This document shows, in pieces, positions 1 through 10,258 of a stretch of 64,000 bases of DNA (positions within the stretch are counted from its first letter, which is position 1; the number at the start of each line of letters is the position of its first letter). Both the position numbers and the translations under genes were made by a program. This stretch comes from Stenotrophomonas sp. ZAC14D1_NAIMI4_1 (GTDB lineage: Bacteria > Pseudomonadota > Gammaproteobacteria > Xanthomonadales > Xanthomonadaceae): contig NZ_CP026001.1 of the NCBI RefSeq assembly GCF_003086775.1, positions 4,616,125 to 4,680,124 on the forward strand, given 5' to 3'. Below the pieces are notes generated by a model. It was not told the DNA's origin. It saw nothing but the letters and a program-made list of their open reading frames with translations, and searched no databases.

Positions 1-1230
1 CGGCCCGAAGATGATCCGGTGGCGTTCCAGCAGCTGCACGAGGCCTACCAGGCCGCGTTGGCGCAGCTGGCCGGCGATGTGGAACCGCCCAGGCACAGCG
101 CGCCGCAGGCGTCGACGCACGAGGTGGACCACGATGCCGTTGCCGCGCAGCTGGTCGAGGTGGCCGCACAGGGCGATGACGCGCTCCTGCGGCAGACCCT
201 GCAGCAGCAACCGGAGCTGTGGTCGCTGCACGGCAAGCGTCTCATTGGCCAGGCCGTGCTGCAGCACCTGGTGAGCAACGAACCCGCCCTGCCACGCACG
301 CGCTTCGACGTGCTCGGTGAGTGCTTCGGCTGGGATGACCCGGTACGGGGCTGGGACATGCACTGGCTCGATGCCGTGGCGCGCCGCTGCGAACAGCGCT
401 GGCTGCTGTCACCGGACGGTGCGGGTGCGCTGGCGGTCCGCTACTCAGGCATCAGCGACACCCTGCTGGTGCCCGGCAGCGATGTGCTGCCCAGCCTGCG
501 CGAACCGCGCCCGGCCTGGCGCAACCTGCTGAGCACCCTGCAGCCGTCGCGCGCGCACCAGGCGATCAACCTGCTGGCGGCGCTGGGCTACTGGCACGAC
601 CTGCGCCTGCCACCGGGCCTGGATGCCGGGCAGGTGGCGTTCTGGTCACGCTTCGGGCGCGAGGGCGACGCCATCCATTGGCAGGCCGGCGGCCTGCGCA
701 CGTTGCTGGTGGCACTGGCCCTGGGGCTGCTCTGTACCTGGGGCGTGGTCGCCAGCTGGCCGCTGCCCGCCTCGTCCGATGGCCTGCTGGACGGAGGCCA
801 GCGCGCGGCGCTGCTCATCGCGGTTGCGGTGCTGCTGGCCCCGGTGCTGTGGCTCAGCTCCATGGTGCTGCGTGCGATCGTGCGCTGGCAGTCCCTGCCG
901 GAGCACGCTGCAACGGTCCTGCCGGGGCTGCGCATACTGGCCATTCCGCTGGCGGTCGCGGCGGTGATGGGTGCGTTCCACCTCGCACTGCGCAGCACCA
1001 CCGAGGTTCCCTTCACCGCGCTGCTCGTGCTGCTGGTGGACAGCGCCGTGGTGCTGCGCATGGCCCGCCAGCGCTTCGTGAAGCGCTGCGCGCCGGCCGG
1101 AGAGGAGGCCGGCGGCGCAGGCATGATGATCGCCATCCTGCTGATCGTGCCCGCGCTGGTGGTGGCCCTGGTCTACTGGGCCAAGGACCTGCACGCCCAC
1201 CGCGACCAACTGCGCTGGTTCAACCGTTGA
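1..1230 (+). CDS. J-domain-like membrane protein, 5' partial
   Basis: The frame is open from the first base of the window, so the true start lies upstream. The first residues (RPEDDPVAFQQLHEAYQAAL) resemble helix IV of a DnaJ J domain; the HPD motif would lie just outside the window. The middle, residues about 50-220, is soluble and unrecognised. The C-terminal third has four or more hydrophobic segments (about residues 235-255, 265-290, 300-325 and 370-392) and ends in a short charged tail. Proteins of this build are usually annotated as J-domain-containing membrane proteins that may recruit DnaK to the membrane. That role is inferred from the short N-terminal match only. It is convergent with tamB, 18 bases away. 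Confidence 0.6.
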   Translation, partial: RPEDDPVAFQQLHEAYQAALAQLAGDVEPPRHSAPQASTHEVDHDAVAAQLVEVAAQGDDALLRQTLQQQPELWSLHGKRLIGQAVLQHLVSNEPALPRTRFDVLGECFGWDDPVRGWDMHWLDAVARRCEQRWLLSPDGAGALAVRYSGISDTLLVPGSDVLPSLREPRPAWRNLLSTLQPSRAHQAINLLAALGYWHDLRLPPGLDAGQVAFWSRFGREGDAIHWQAGGLRTLLVALALGLLCTWGVVASWPLPASSDGLLDGGQRAALLIAVAVLLAPVLWLSSMVLRAIVRWQSLPEHAATVLPGLRILAIPLAVAAVMGAFHLALRSTTEVPFTALLVLLVDSAVVLRMARQRFVKRCAPAGEEAGGAGMMIAILLIVPALVVALVYWAKDLHAHRDQLRWFNR

Positions 1231-1248
1231 TCGCAGCCGGCGACAGGG

Positions 1249-4200
1249 TCATTTCTCGCGGCGCCAGTTCAGCGAGCCGCGGTTTTCCACCGTGCTCGAC
1301 TCCACTTCCACGTCGAAGCCGCGGCGCAGCAGGTACTTCAGGGTCAGCACCGAACCGGCGCCCACCATCGACACGCCGTAGCCGACGTACAGCTTGGGCG
1401 AGATGTACTTGCCAAAACCGATCACCGAACCGCCCAGCGCGCGCGACTGGCTCACGCCGGCATCGTCCAGGCCCAGTTTCGCGCCCAGCTGCGAGGCCAG
1501 CAGGCCGCTGCCGGCCGACAGCGCCGCCGAGGCCGCGGTGACCTGCTGGGTCTGGTCGGTACTGGCGTTGGTCAGGCTGCGGCCCAGCACCAGGTAGGCC
1601 AGCGCTTCGGACTGCGACATCGCCGGGTCCGACCACACGTCCGCGCGCGGCTGCTGCGCGCGCCCGGTCACGTCGATGCCGGCGGTGACATCACCGATGC
1701 GGCGTTCGGCGCGGATGTTGATGCGCGGATCGGAGACGGCGTTGTAGTTCCAGTTGAGGTTGCCGCGGGTGATGGTCAGGTCCTGGCCATAGGCCTTGTA
1801 GCGGCCGCTCACCTCAAGCCCGCCGTTGGCGGTCATCTCGCGGCCGGGCTTGGCCCACACCTGCATCTTGCCGGTCAGCCCGCCCTTCAGGCCGAAGCCG
1901 GTCATCTTCACCTTGTCGCCCAGGCTCACCGTCAGGTCCATGTCCAGCGGCGAGGTGCGCGACTCCTCCGGGTCGGCCGGGTCCAGCACCACCACGTCCT
2001 CGGACACCGAGGTGCCACGGTCCAGGCGCTCCAGGTCGATATCGGCCTCGGGCACGTTGACGGTGCCGCGCAGCTCCATCGCCGCCTTGGCCAGGGTGAA
2101 GTCGAGATCGGGGTTGGCGACGATGCGCAGTTCGCTGGTATTGGACACCAGCACGTTCTCGCCGTGGATCTTCAGCTGCAGCGGCTGCGCATCGCCGAAC
2201 CAGGACAGGCCACCGTCGACGTACAGCGTGCCCTGGCCCGAATTGGCCTGCGCGGTGATCTTGGCCGAGCCATCGGGCTGGGCCACGAAGCTGCCCTTGC
2301 CCTGGTCGAAGGTCAGGCCCAGCGCCGGGAACTCGCCCTTGAAGTTGCTCAGCGTGGCATCGCCCCCCAGCGAAGGCTGGCCGCGCGTGCCGCGCAGGCT
2401 CACGTGGCCTTCGATCAGGCCGGTGGGGCGCACGATGTCCGGCGAGAACAGCTCCAGCCAGTACAGCCGCGACATGTTGAGGTAGAGCTCGCCGTTCAAC
2501 GGCGCGCTGGCCTCCCAGCCGGTCTGCATCTTCGCATCGACGAAGCCGTTGCCCTGGAAGCCCAGGCCGAGGTAGCCCTTGATGCTGGCCGGGGTCATGT
2601 CCAGCTTCAGCGAGAACTGGTCATAGCGCACCAGTTCGCCGCGGGTGCTGTCGGTGCCGGCGTTGCGGATCTCGCCCAGGCGCACGCCGCCTTCCTTCGA
2701 GCGCACTTCCACGTGGCCTTCCCACGCATTGGCGCGCGGGCGGATCTGCGCGTCCAGGCTGACATCGCCACGCAGGTAGATGCGGCGGCCGGACTGCGGC
2801 GGCAGCCACGGCTGCACCAGCGACAGCGGCAGCGCGTCACTGCGCACCACCACGCCCTCGCGCGGCCAGTTGGCCTGCGCGCACAGCGCACCACCGCCGG
2901 TGGTGGCCAGGCAGGCTTCGGACAGCGTGTAGGTGCCGCCGTTGATGGCGAAGGTCGCCGGCGCCCGCAGCGACCACGCATCGCCCTTCATCGGTGCGAT
3001 GCGCAGCGCGGCCAGTTCCCCGCGCCACTGCGTGCCCTGCTGGCGCACGCTGCCCTGCAGGTCGATCGCGCCCATCTCGTTGCGCGTCTGTGCGGCCAGG
3101 CGCAGGTTGGAAACACTGCCCTGCGCATCCACGTTCAAGCGCTCCAGCAGCATGCCCGCGTTGACCTGCTGGCCCTGCACGGCCAGCGTGCCGCTGTCGC
3201 CACGCCACGGCAGGTGGCCCTTGATGCTCAGGCTTTCGGCGCCGTAGCCATCCCAGTTGAGGTTGTTGCCGACCAGGTCGGCGGTGATGTCCGGCGCATC
3301 GCGCGGGCCCTTCACCTGCACTTGGCCGCGCAGGCCGCCATCGGCGCCGGGCAGCAGATCGCTCAGCTGCAGCGGCTCGAAGCGTGCGTCGATGTCCAGG
3401 CGGTCACCCACCTTGCCCGACGCGGTCACCCGGCTGCTGCCCACGGTCAGCTTCAGCTCGCCCTGGCCCTGTTCGCCCTGCAGGGCGAACTTGCCCTGCG
3501 CGTCGACGTTGCGCTGGCGCAGCGTGCCCTTCAGCGACGGCAGGTCCACCGTCGCCTGCAGCGTGCCGGTGGTACCGGCCGGTGCATTGGCCGGCGGCGG
3601 CAGCTGCTGGCCCTTGGAGGCAAAGTTGCCGGACAGCCGCCCATTCCAGCCCGGCACGAAATAGCCCGGGTCGAAGTCCTTCAGCGTCGCCTTGGCATCC
3701 CAGTCCAGCTGCGGCGACCAGGCCACCTGGCCTTCCACCTGCAGCTGCCCGCCCGGGGTCTGTGCCTGCAGCTGGTGGATCTGTGCGGCCTTGTCGTTGC
3801 CACGCACGTCGAAGCGCAGCTGTGCCTTCTGTTCCTCGCGCTGCACGTCGGCACGGCCGATCGCGGCCCAGGCCTGCAGCGTGCCGGCCAGGCCGAAGCG
3901 CGCTTCTTTCAGCGTCACCGGCACCGGTGCGCTGCCGGCGGTGTTCGGGTCCGGCGCCGGCACCCAGGTCAGGTTCTGCGCGATCACCGAGAAATTGAGT
4001 TTCTGCTGGTCTTCCTGGCTGAAATCAGCAGTGCCTTGCAGGCGTGCTTCGCCGCCCAGGCCCTTCACCACCAACGGCGAGACCTTCAGCACCTGGTCCT
4101 GCAGCGAAACCACCGACGGTGCCAGCTCCAGTTCCTGCTCGCCCTGCTTCACCCGGCCGTGCAGGTTGGCGTTGCCGCCCTTGCCTGAGGCGGTGAAATC

Positions 4201-5109
4201 CAGCGCCAGCGGCGCGATGCCCGAGGTCGCCAGCGCCGGCGACAGCAGTGCCAGGTCCAGCTCGTCGCTGCGGACCGTGGCATTCCAGGTCGGGTCGGTG
4301 CGGCCGTCGAACACCAGCATCGCCTTCAGCGGCTGCGGTGCACGGCCGGCCACGGCCACTTCCATGTGCGCCAGGTCGCCACGCGCCACCAGGCCCAGGG
4401 TCGCGGCGGTGCGTCCACGCGGTGCCGGCAGCACGGCCGTCACGGTCACGTCGGTGTCGTAATCCTTGGCCGGGATGTAGCGGCCCTGCGCGGTGAAATC
4501 GCCCATGTCGCTGGCCACGACCAGCTGCCGGGCCTGGAATTCACCATTGGCGATCTCGATGCCGCCGCGCACGCGGCTGATGTCGATCACCGGTTCGTTG
4601 GCCTGGCTGATGCGGAACCCATCGATGGCGATGACATCGGCCTGGATCGCCAGCGGCATCTCGATCTGCGGCAGCGAATCGGGCCACGACGGCAGCTTGA
4701 ACGGCTCATCGCTCTTGGCCAGGTTGAGCGTGGCGTTGGTCAGTTCCAGCTTGTCCAGCTGCAGCTTGCGGCCCAGCAGCGGGCGCAGGTCCGGCTCCAG
4801 GTGCGCGCGTTCGGCGTGGAAGTGGATGTCGTCGTAGCGGAAATCGACGTTGTACATGGTCAGCGGCCCGGCCACCGGGCCGTCCGCTTTGTCCCAGGTG
4901 AAGCTGGCGCCCACCGGCAGGCGCGCCACCACCTGGGCCAGCAGCACATCGCGGCCGGCCACGGTCTGCAGCAGCCAGTACACGGCCAGCAGTGCCAGCA
5001 GCACCAGGCCGATCACGCCCACGCCCGACCATGCCCAGAAACGGCGGCGGCGGTAGAAACGCACGCGCGGCGGCGGCGGAGTGCGGGTGTCCGGGGTCTG
5101 CGCGCTCAC
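1249..5109 (-). CDS. tamB: Translocation and assembly module subunit TamB
   Basis: 1286 residues, the usual size for TamB. A Pro/Arg-rich cytoplasmic tail of about 24 residues is followed by one membrane anchor (about 25-50). A very long repetitive beta-rich periplasmic region follows, ending in the conserved C-terminal TamB (DUF490) domain over roughly the last 350 residues. TamB spans the periplasm, partners TamA, and is implicated in autotransporter insertion and in phospholipid traffic to the outer membrane. The start is a GTG that overlaps the tamA stop in a GTGA arrangement, so the two genes are translationally coupled. No disruption is seen. A 674-codon open frame antisense to it is a high-GC shadow. 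Confidence 0.95.
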   Translation of the reverse strand: MSAQTPDTRTPPPPRVRFYRRRRFWAWSGVGVIGLVLLALLAVYWLLQTVAGRDVLLAQVVARLPVGASFTWDKADGPVAGPLTMYNVDFRYDDIHFHAERAHLEPDLRPLLGRKLQLDKLELTNATLNLAKSDEPFKLPSWPDSLPQIEMPLAIQADVIAIDGFRISQANEPVIDISRVRGGIEIANGEFQARQLVVASDMGDFTAQGRYIPAKDYDTDVTVTAVLPAPRGRTAATLGLVARGDLAHMEVAVAGRAPQPLKAMLVFDGRTDPTWNATVRSDELDLALLSPALATSGIAPLALDFTASGKGGNANLHGRVKQGEQELELAPSVVSLQDQVLKVSPLVVKGLGGEARLQGTADFSQEDQQKLNFSVIAQNLTWVPAPDPNTAGSAPVPVTLKEARFGLAGTLQAWAAIGRADVQREEQKAQLRFDVRGNDKAAQIHQLQAQTPGGQLQVEGQVAWSPQLDWDAKATLKDFDPGYFVPGWNGRLSGNFASKGQQLPPPANAPAGTTGTLQATVDLPSLKGTLRQRNVDAQGKFALQGEQGQGELKLTVGSSRVTASGKVGDRLDIDARFEPLQLSDLLPGADGGLRGQVQVKGPRDAPDITADLVGNNLNWDGYGAESLSIKGHLPWRGDSGTLAVQGQQVNAGMLLERLNVDAQGSVSNLRLAAQTRNEMGAIDLQGSVRQQGTQWRGELAALRIAPMKGDAWSLRAPATFAINGGTYTLSEACLATTGGGALCAQANWPREGVVVRSDALPLSLVQPWLPPQSGRRIYLRGDVSLDAQIRPRANAWEGHVEVRSKEGGVRLGEIRNAGTDSTRGELVRYDQFSLKLDMTPASIKGYLGLGFQGNGFVDAKMQTGWEASAPLNGELYLNMSRLYWLELFSPDIVRPTGLIEGHVSLRGTRGQPSLGGDATLSNFKGEFPALGLTFDQGKGSFVAQPDGSAKITAQANSGQGTLYVDGGLSWFGDAQPLQLKIHGENVLVSNTSELRIVANPDLDFTLAKAAMELRGTVNVPEADIDLERLDRGTSVSEDVVVLDPADPEESRTSPLDMDLTVSLGDKVKMTGFGLKGGLTGKMQVWAKPGREMTANGGLEVSGRYKAYGQDLTITRGNLNWNYNAVSDPRINIRAERRIGDVTAGIDVTGRAQQPRADVWSDPAMSQSEALAYLVLGRSLTNASTDQTQQVTAASAALSAGSGLLASQLGAKLGLDDAGVSQSRALGGSVIGFGKYISPKLYVGYGVSMVGAGSVLTLKYLLRRGFDVEVESSTVENRGSLNWRREK

Positions 5110-6902
5110 AGGTCCGCTCCGATGTTCAGGTACAGCTGGAACTGCGAATCAGGGTTGTTCAGGCCGTGCGCGATGTCCACGCGCACCGGCCCCACCGGCG
5201 ATTTCCAGCGCACGCCGAAGCCCACGCCGGTATGCAGGTCGATGGTGTTGTCGAACGCGCTGCCGGTGTCGACGAACACCGCCGCGCCCCACGGGCCACC
5301 CTTGAAGTAATGCTCGTACTCGGCCGAGCCGACCACCAGGTTCTTCGCGCCGAGCGCGTACTTGTCCGGGGCCGGCGTGCGCGGGCCCACTTCACGGAAG
5401 GCATAGCCGCGGATGCTGCGGTCGCCACCGGCGAAGTATCGCAGGCTCGGCGGCATCGCCACCAGGTCACTGGTCCAGGTGGTACCGCCTTCACCACGCA
5501 GGATCAGGCGATCGCTCTGGCCCACCGGGATGTACCAGCGCAGCACCGCGTTGGCCTGCACGAAGCTGGTATCCGAACCGGCGCCCTCGATGCCGCCGCG
5601 CAGGGTGGCGGTGCCGCTGATGCCGCTGCGCGGGAACAGCGGATCGTCGACGTTGACGTAGTCGGCGACCAGCTGCGGGTACACCAGGGTCGAGGTGTTG
5701 TAGACCGCATTGGTGAACTCGGTGCCCGAGGCGTAGCGCCAGCGCTCGCGCAGGGCGTTCATCGAGGCGATGGCGGTCCAGTACTCGTTGATCTGCCCGC
5801 TGCGGCTGGCGATCAGCTTGAAGTTGCGCAGGTCGATGTAGTCGGTCTGCTCGTCGTAGGCACTTGCGGTGAACCCGTACCAGCCATCGAGCCACTTGAA
5901 CGCCGGCACGCGGTAGGTGCTGGTCAGGCTCTTGCGCTTCTGCGCATAGTCCAGCTGGGTGTTCATCTTGTGGCCGCGGCTGTTCACGTAGCGCCGCTCG
6001 ATGCCGCCGCGCACACCCGCGCCACTCTCGCTGCCGTAGCTCAGGCCCGAGGTGTAGATGGTGCGCTTGGCCCGGGTCAGCTTCACGTCCACCGGCACTT
6101 CGCCGTTCTCATCGGCCTGGTCGGGCCGCGGCTGGATGTCGATCACGCTGAAGTAATCGAGCTTGGTCAGCGACTCGCGCAGGCGGTCCAGCTTGCCTTC
6201 GTGGAAGTAGCTGCCCTGTTCCCAGTACACCAGCGGGTCGAACAGCTTGTCGACGAAGTAGTCCTGTTCGAACGTCACCGGGCCCATGTTGTAGCGGCGG
6301 CCGCTGTCCCAGGTCAGGTCGATGTCGGCAGCGTTTTCCGCGCGGGTGACCTGCACCTGGCGCTGGGTGTAGTCGGCATCGAAGTAGCCACGCTCGGCCA
6401 GGCGCCGGGTGATGGTGATCTTGCTGGCTTCGTACTGGGTGTGTTCGAAGCGCTGGCCCTTGCGCGGCTTGAATGCGGCCAGGTCATCCTGCAGGTACTG
6501 GTCGTACATGGCAGGGCCGGTGATGTCGATGTGCTCGCGGCGCACGCGCACCGGCTCGCCCTTCTCCACCCGGATATGCACCTGCACGCGCTCGTCCTGG
6601 CGGGGCGCTTCCACGGTGATCACCGGGTTGTAGTAGCCAAACGGCTCCAGCGCCTCGCGGGTCTGCCGCTCGGCCTGCGACAGCAGGTATTCCAGCCGCG
6701 ACTCGCCCTGTTCCTTGCCGATGGTGTCGTACAGCGTCAGCGATTCCTGGATGTTCTCGATGATCGCGGCGTCGTCGCCCTTGTCCAATCCCTTGATGTC
6801 CACCTTGTCGATGGTGCCGCGCGCATGGGCCACGGACGTGGTGGCCAGGGTCAGGACCATCAGCGGGAGGGCGTATTTCTTTGGCTGCATGCGGCACAGC
6901 AT
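5106..6902 (-). CDS. tamA: Outer-membrane assembly barrel protein TamA
   Basis: 598 residues. It carries an N-terminal signal peptide (hydrophobic core followed by VAHA near residue 28), POTRA-type repeats over about residues 30-270, and a C-terminal Omp85 beta-barrel. The barrel contains the family's loop-6 motif, seen as SIRGYAFR near residue 495. TamA is the outer-membrane partner of TamB. Initiation could be at the first ATG or at a second one four codons downstream (MQPKKYALPL), which leaves a more typical signal peptide. The gene is first in a two-gene operon; its upstream region holds REP-type hairpins. Confidence 0.95.
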   Translation of the reverse strand: MLCRMQPKKYALPLMVLTLATTSVAHARGTIDKVDIKGLDKGDDAAIIENIQESLTLYDTIGKEQGESRLEYLLSQAERQTREALEPFGYYNPVITVEAPRQDERVQVHIRVEKGEPVRVRREHIDITGPAMYDQYLQDDLAAFKPRKGQRFEHTQYEASKITITRRLAERGYFDADYTQRQVQVTRAENAADIDLTWDSGRRYNMGPVTFEQDYFVDKLFDPLVYWEQGSYFHEGKLDRLRESLTKLDYFSVIDIQPRPDQADENGEVPVDVKLTRAKRTIYTSGLSYGSESGAGVRGGIERRYVNSRGHKMNTQLDYAQKRKSLTSTYRVPAFKWLDGWYGFTASAYDEQTDYIDLRNFKLIASRSGQINEYWTAIASMNALRERWRYASGTEFTNAVYNTSTLVYPQLVADYVNVDDPLFPRSGISGTATLRGGIEGAGSDTSFVQANAVLRWYIPVGQSDRLILRGEGGTTWTSDLVAMPPSLRYFAGGDRSIRGYAFREVGPRTPAPDKYALGAKNLVVGSAEYEHYFKGGPWGAAVFVDTGSAFDNTIDLHTGVGFGVRWKSPVGPVRVDIAHGLNNPDSQFQLYLNIGADL

Positions 6903-7006
6903 ACCGACCGCGCGTGACGATGCGAAATGCAGCGCACGAATGGGGATCGGTTGTTAAGTGGCAGTCAAAATGCGCGTCTTTATGCGCCTCATCTGCACGA
7001 AAAACG

Positions 7007-7092
7007 GTAGTGCCGGCCGCTGGCCGGCAACCGTGGGACATGCCGGCCAGCGGCCGGCGCTACCCACCCATCCATCCACGCCATGCGTGGAT
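7007..7092. repeat. SMAG-type REP pair between tamA and glyS
   Basis: A GTAG tetranucleotide at 7007-7010 heads a dyad, TGCCGGCCGCTGGCCGGCA, which is followed by an inverted copy ending in CTAC at 7063. A second palindrome, TCCACGCCATGCGTGGA, lies at about 7075-7091. The GTAG head plus GC-rich hairpin is the hallmark of SMAG REPs in S. maltophilia. Paired inverted copies like this can fold as one long hairpin and may shield the 3' end of the glyS mRNA. Confidence 0.85.
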
Positions 7093-7105
7093 AGGCGCAC
7101 CCCGA

Positions 7106-9181
7106 TCAGCTCGACAGGTGCTCGATCGCCGCCACCTTGCCCAGGCGCTCGCCCAGCATCGTCAACAGCGCCAGGCGGTTGCCACGCAGGGCCGGGTCTT
7201 CGGCATTGACCATCACGCCATCGAAGAACGCATCGACCTGCGGGCGCAGGCGGGCCAGGCGCGCCAGCACGGCCACGTAGTCCTTCTGGTGCAGGCTGGC
7301 GCCGGTGTCGTCGATGGCCGCGGTGACCGCTTCGGCCAGCGCGCGCTCGGCGTCTTCCTGCAGCAGCGATGCGTCGATCTGGCCCGGAATGTCGCCCTCC
7401 GCCTTGCGCAGGATGTTGCGGATGCGCTTGTTGGCCGCGGCCAGCGCCTCGGCTTCCGGCAACGCGGCGAAGGTGCCGATTGCGTCGAGGCGGCGGTCGA
7501 AGTCATACAGCGAGGCCGGCTTCAGCTCGGCCACCGCGTTGAAGTGCGTGGCCGGCACGCCCTTGTCGCTGTAGTAGCCCTTCAGGCGGTCGAGGATGAA
7601 GTCGTACAGCTCAGCCACGTCGGCCTGCACGTTGCGCGCGGCCAGGCCGGCGTTGGCGCTGGCCAGCAGTGCGCGCAGGTCCAGCTCGAAGCCGCTCTCG
7701 ATGATCGTGCGGGCCAGGCCCAGCGCGTTGCGGCGCAGGGCGAACGGGTCCTTGTTGCCGGTCGGCTTCAGGCCCGCGGCAAAACCGCCGGCCAGCGTAT
7801 CGACGCGTTCAGCAATCGCCAGCACCTTGCCCAGCACCGACAGGGCGATGTCATCGCCACCGAAGCGCGGCTGGTAGGCCTCGTCGATGGCCAGCGCCAC
7901 CTCGGGCGATTCACCACCGGCCACGGCGTAGTGGCGGCCGGCGATGCCCTGCAGTTCCGGGAACTCATTGACCATGCGCGACTGCAGGTCGTTCTTGGCC
8001 AGCTGGGCGGCACGCTTGGCCAGCACCGGGTCGGCACCGACCTGCGCCGCGATCACTTCGGCCAGCGCCGACACGCGCGCCACCTTGTCGGCCACGCTGC
8101 CCAGCTTGGCCTGGTAGGTCACCGTCTTCAGGCCCTCGCCCATCGACTCCAGGCCCTGCTTCAGGTCTTCGTCGAAGAAGAACTTGGCATCGGCGAAGCG
8201 CGGGCGGATCACGCGCTCGTAGCCCTTGGCCACTTCGGCCACGTCCTTCGATTCGATATTGGCGATGCCGATGAACTTCTCGGTCAGCTTGCCGCTGTCA
8301 TCCAGCACCGGGAAGAACTTCTGGTTGATCTCCATCGTCTCGATCAGCGCTTCCTGCGGCACGGCCAGGAACGCGCGCTCGAAGCTGCACAGCACCGCCG
8401 CCGGCCATTCGACCAGGTTCACCACCTGCTCCAGGTTGTCCTCGGTGATGCGGGCGCTGCCACCGGCCTGGCCGGCAGCGGCCTCGACCTCGGCCACGAT
8501 GCGCTCACGGCGCTCGGCCGGGCCGACCAGCACCTTGGCCGCGCGCAGCGATTCCACGTAATCCTGCGGCTGGCTCAGCCACACGGTCTTGTCATGGTGG
8601 AAGCGGTGGCCGCGGCTCATGCGGTCGGCCTTCAGGCCGAACAGCTCGGCGTCCACCACGTCGTTGCCGTGCAGCAGCACCAGCCAGTGCGCCGGGCGGG
8701 CGAAGCCCCAGTCGTGGTCGCCCCAGCGCATCGGCTTGGGAATCGGCATCGCGGCGATGGCCTCGCGCAGGATCTCCGGCAGCAGCGCAGCGGTGCGCGC
8801 ACCCGGGCTCACCGCACGGTGGACGAAGCGCTCACCCTTGTTGTCGCTGGTCTTTTCCAGCGCAGTCCAGTCGATCCCGGCCTTGGCCGCGAAGCCCTGC
8901 AGGGCCTTGGTCGGCTGGCCTTCGGCGTCCAGCGCGATGTTCAGGTACGGGCCCAGCACTTCGCTGCGCTGTTCGGGCTGTTCCAGGCCGACGCCGGGCA
9001 GCAGCACGGCCAGGCGGCGCGGGGTCGACAGCGGGCGGGCATCGCCCAGTTCCAGTTCAACGCCACGCTTGCGCAGGCCGTCGACAACGCCATCGAAGAA
9101 GGCCTGGGCCAGGCCCGGCAGCGCCTTGACCGGCAGCTCCTCGGTGCCCAGTTCGATCAGCAGGGGGGACAGTTGGCTCAT
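7106..9181 (-). CDS. glyS: Glycine--tRNA ligase beta subunit
   Basis: 691 residues, close to the usual length. It begins [21 protein letters not shown], the typical GlyS start, and is complete to a C-terminal anticodon-binding region. With GlyQ it forms the bacterial alpha2-beta2 glycyl-tRNA synthetase that charges tRNA-Gly in the cytoplasm. The beta subunit supplies tRNA recognition. It lies 82 bases downstream of glyQ on the same strand, and the two are presumably cotranscribed. No anomaly is seen. Confidence 0.97.
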   Translation of the reverse strand: MSQLSPLLIELGTEELPVKALPGLAQAFFDGVVDGLRKRGVELELGDARPLSTPRRLAVLLPGVGLEQPEQRSEVLGPYLNIALDAEGQPTKALQGFAAKAGIDWTALEKTSDNKGERFVHRAVSPGARTAALLPEILREAIAAMPIPKPMRWGDHDWGFARPAHWLVLLHGNDVVDAELFGLKADRMSRGHRFHHDKTVWLSQPQDYVESLRAAKVLVGPAERRERIVAEVEAAAGQAGGSARITEDNLEQVVNLVEWPAAVLCSFERAFLAVPQEALIETMEINQKFFPVLDDSGKLTEKFIGIANIESKDVAEVAKGYERVIRPRFADAKFFFDEDLKQGLESMGEGLKTVTYQAKLGSVADKVARVSALAEVIAAQVGADPVLAKRAAQLAKNDLQSRMVNEFPELQGIAGRHYAVAGGESPEVALAIDEAYQPRFGGDDIALSVLGKVLAIAERVDTLAGGFAAGLKPTGNKDPFALRRNALGLARTIIESGFELDLRALLASANAGLAARNVQADVAELYDFILDRLKGYYSDKGVPATHFNAVAELKPASLYDFDRRLDAIGTFAALPEAEALAAANKRIRNILRKAEGDIPGQIDASLLQEDAERALAEAVTAAIDDTGASLHQKDYVAVLARLARLRPQVDAFFDGVMVNAEDPALRGNRLALLTMLGERLGKVAAIEHLSS

Positions 9182-9263
9182 CGTTTCAATCCTGTGGTGG
9201 GGGCGCAGCGCGCGACGCGGCCGGCGCCCCGGGGCAATGGGGTGTTGGAAAGCAGCGCGGCCG

Positions 9264-10175
9264 TCAGGCCTTCTTCGCGCCCGGGAAACCCAGCTTTTCG
9301 CGCTGCTCGTAGTAGGCCTTGGCCACCGCCTGGGCCAGCGCGCGCACGCGCAGGATGTAGCGCTGGCGTTCGGTCACGCTGATCGCGCGGCGCGCATCGA
9401 GCAGGTTGAAGGTGTGGCTGGCCTTCATCACCTGTTCGTAGGCCGGCAGCGGCAGGTTCACTTCCACCAGCTTCTGCGCCTCGCGCTCGCATGCGTCGAA
9501 GCGGTGGAACATTTCTTCCACGTCGGCGTGTTCGAAGTTGTAGGTGCTCTGCTCCACCTCGTTCTGGTGGTACACGTCGCCGTAGGTCACCGGCTGGCCG
9601 TCCGGGCCGTAGGTCCAGACCAGGTCATAGACGTTGTCGCAGTTCTGCAGGTACATGCACAGGCGCTCGAGACCGTAGGTGATCTCGCCCAGCACCGGGC
9701 GGCACTCCAGGCCACCGGCCTGCTGGAAGTAGGTGAACTGGGTCACTTCCATGCCGTTGAGCCAGACTTCCCAGCCCAGGCCCCAGGCGCCCAGCGTCGG
9801 CGATTCCCAGTTGTCCTCGACGAAGCGCAGGTCGTGCACCAGCGGGTCGATGCCCAGCGCCTTCAGCGAATCCAGGTACAGCTGCTGGATGTTGTCCGGC
9901 GCCGGCTTCATCGCCACCTGGTACTGGTAGTAGCGCTGCAGGCGGTTCGGGTTCTCGCCATAGCGGCCGTCGGTGGGGCGGCGCGAAGGCTGCACGTAGG
10001 CCGCGTTCCAGCCTTCCGGACCGATCGCACGCAGGAAGGTGGCCGGGTGGAACGTCCCGGCGCCCACCTCCAGGTCGAGCGGCTGGATGAGCACGCAGCC
10101 CTGCTGGGCCCAGAACTGGTTCAGGGTCTGGATCAGGCCCTGGAAGGTGATCGGAACGGTCGGGGTCGCGGACAT
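9264..10175 (-). CDS. glyQ: Glycine--tRNA ligase alpha subunit
   Basis: 303 residues from the ATG at 10173-10175 ([20 protein letters not shown]), the standard GlyQ length and N-terminus. The open frame runs 76 codons further upstream, but that extension is Arg/Pro/Ala-rich, unlike the family, and is not taken as coding. GlyQ carries the class II synthetase catalytic core that forms glycyl-adenylate. Motifs of the family are visible, such as [20 protein letters not shown] near the C-terminus. First gene of the glyQ-glyS pair; divergent from the GspE-like gene with about 80 bases between them. Confidence 0.97.
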   Translation of the reverse strand: MSATPTVPITFQGLIQTLNQFWAQQGCVLIQPLDLEVGAGTFHPATFLRAIGPEGWNAAYVQPSRRPTDGRYGENPNRLQRYYQYQVAMKPAPDNIQQLYLDSLKALGIDPLVHDLRFVEDNWESPTLGAWGLGWEVWLNGMEVTQFTYFQQAGGLECRPVLGEITYGLERLCMYLQNCDNVYDLVWTYGPDGQPVTYGDVYHQNEVEQSTYNFEHADVEEMFHRFDACEREAQKLVEVNLPLPAYEQVMKASHTFNLLDARRAISVTERQRYILRVRALAQAVAKAYYEQREKLGFPGAKKA

Positions 10176-10258
10176 GCGGACGATTCTTGGCCGGCAGAGG
10201 GGTGCGCTAGTATAACGGCCGACCTGCGGGGCATTCCGTACCCGGGAGGAGCAGGCAG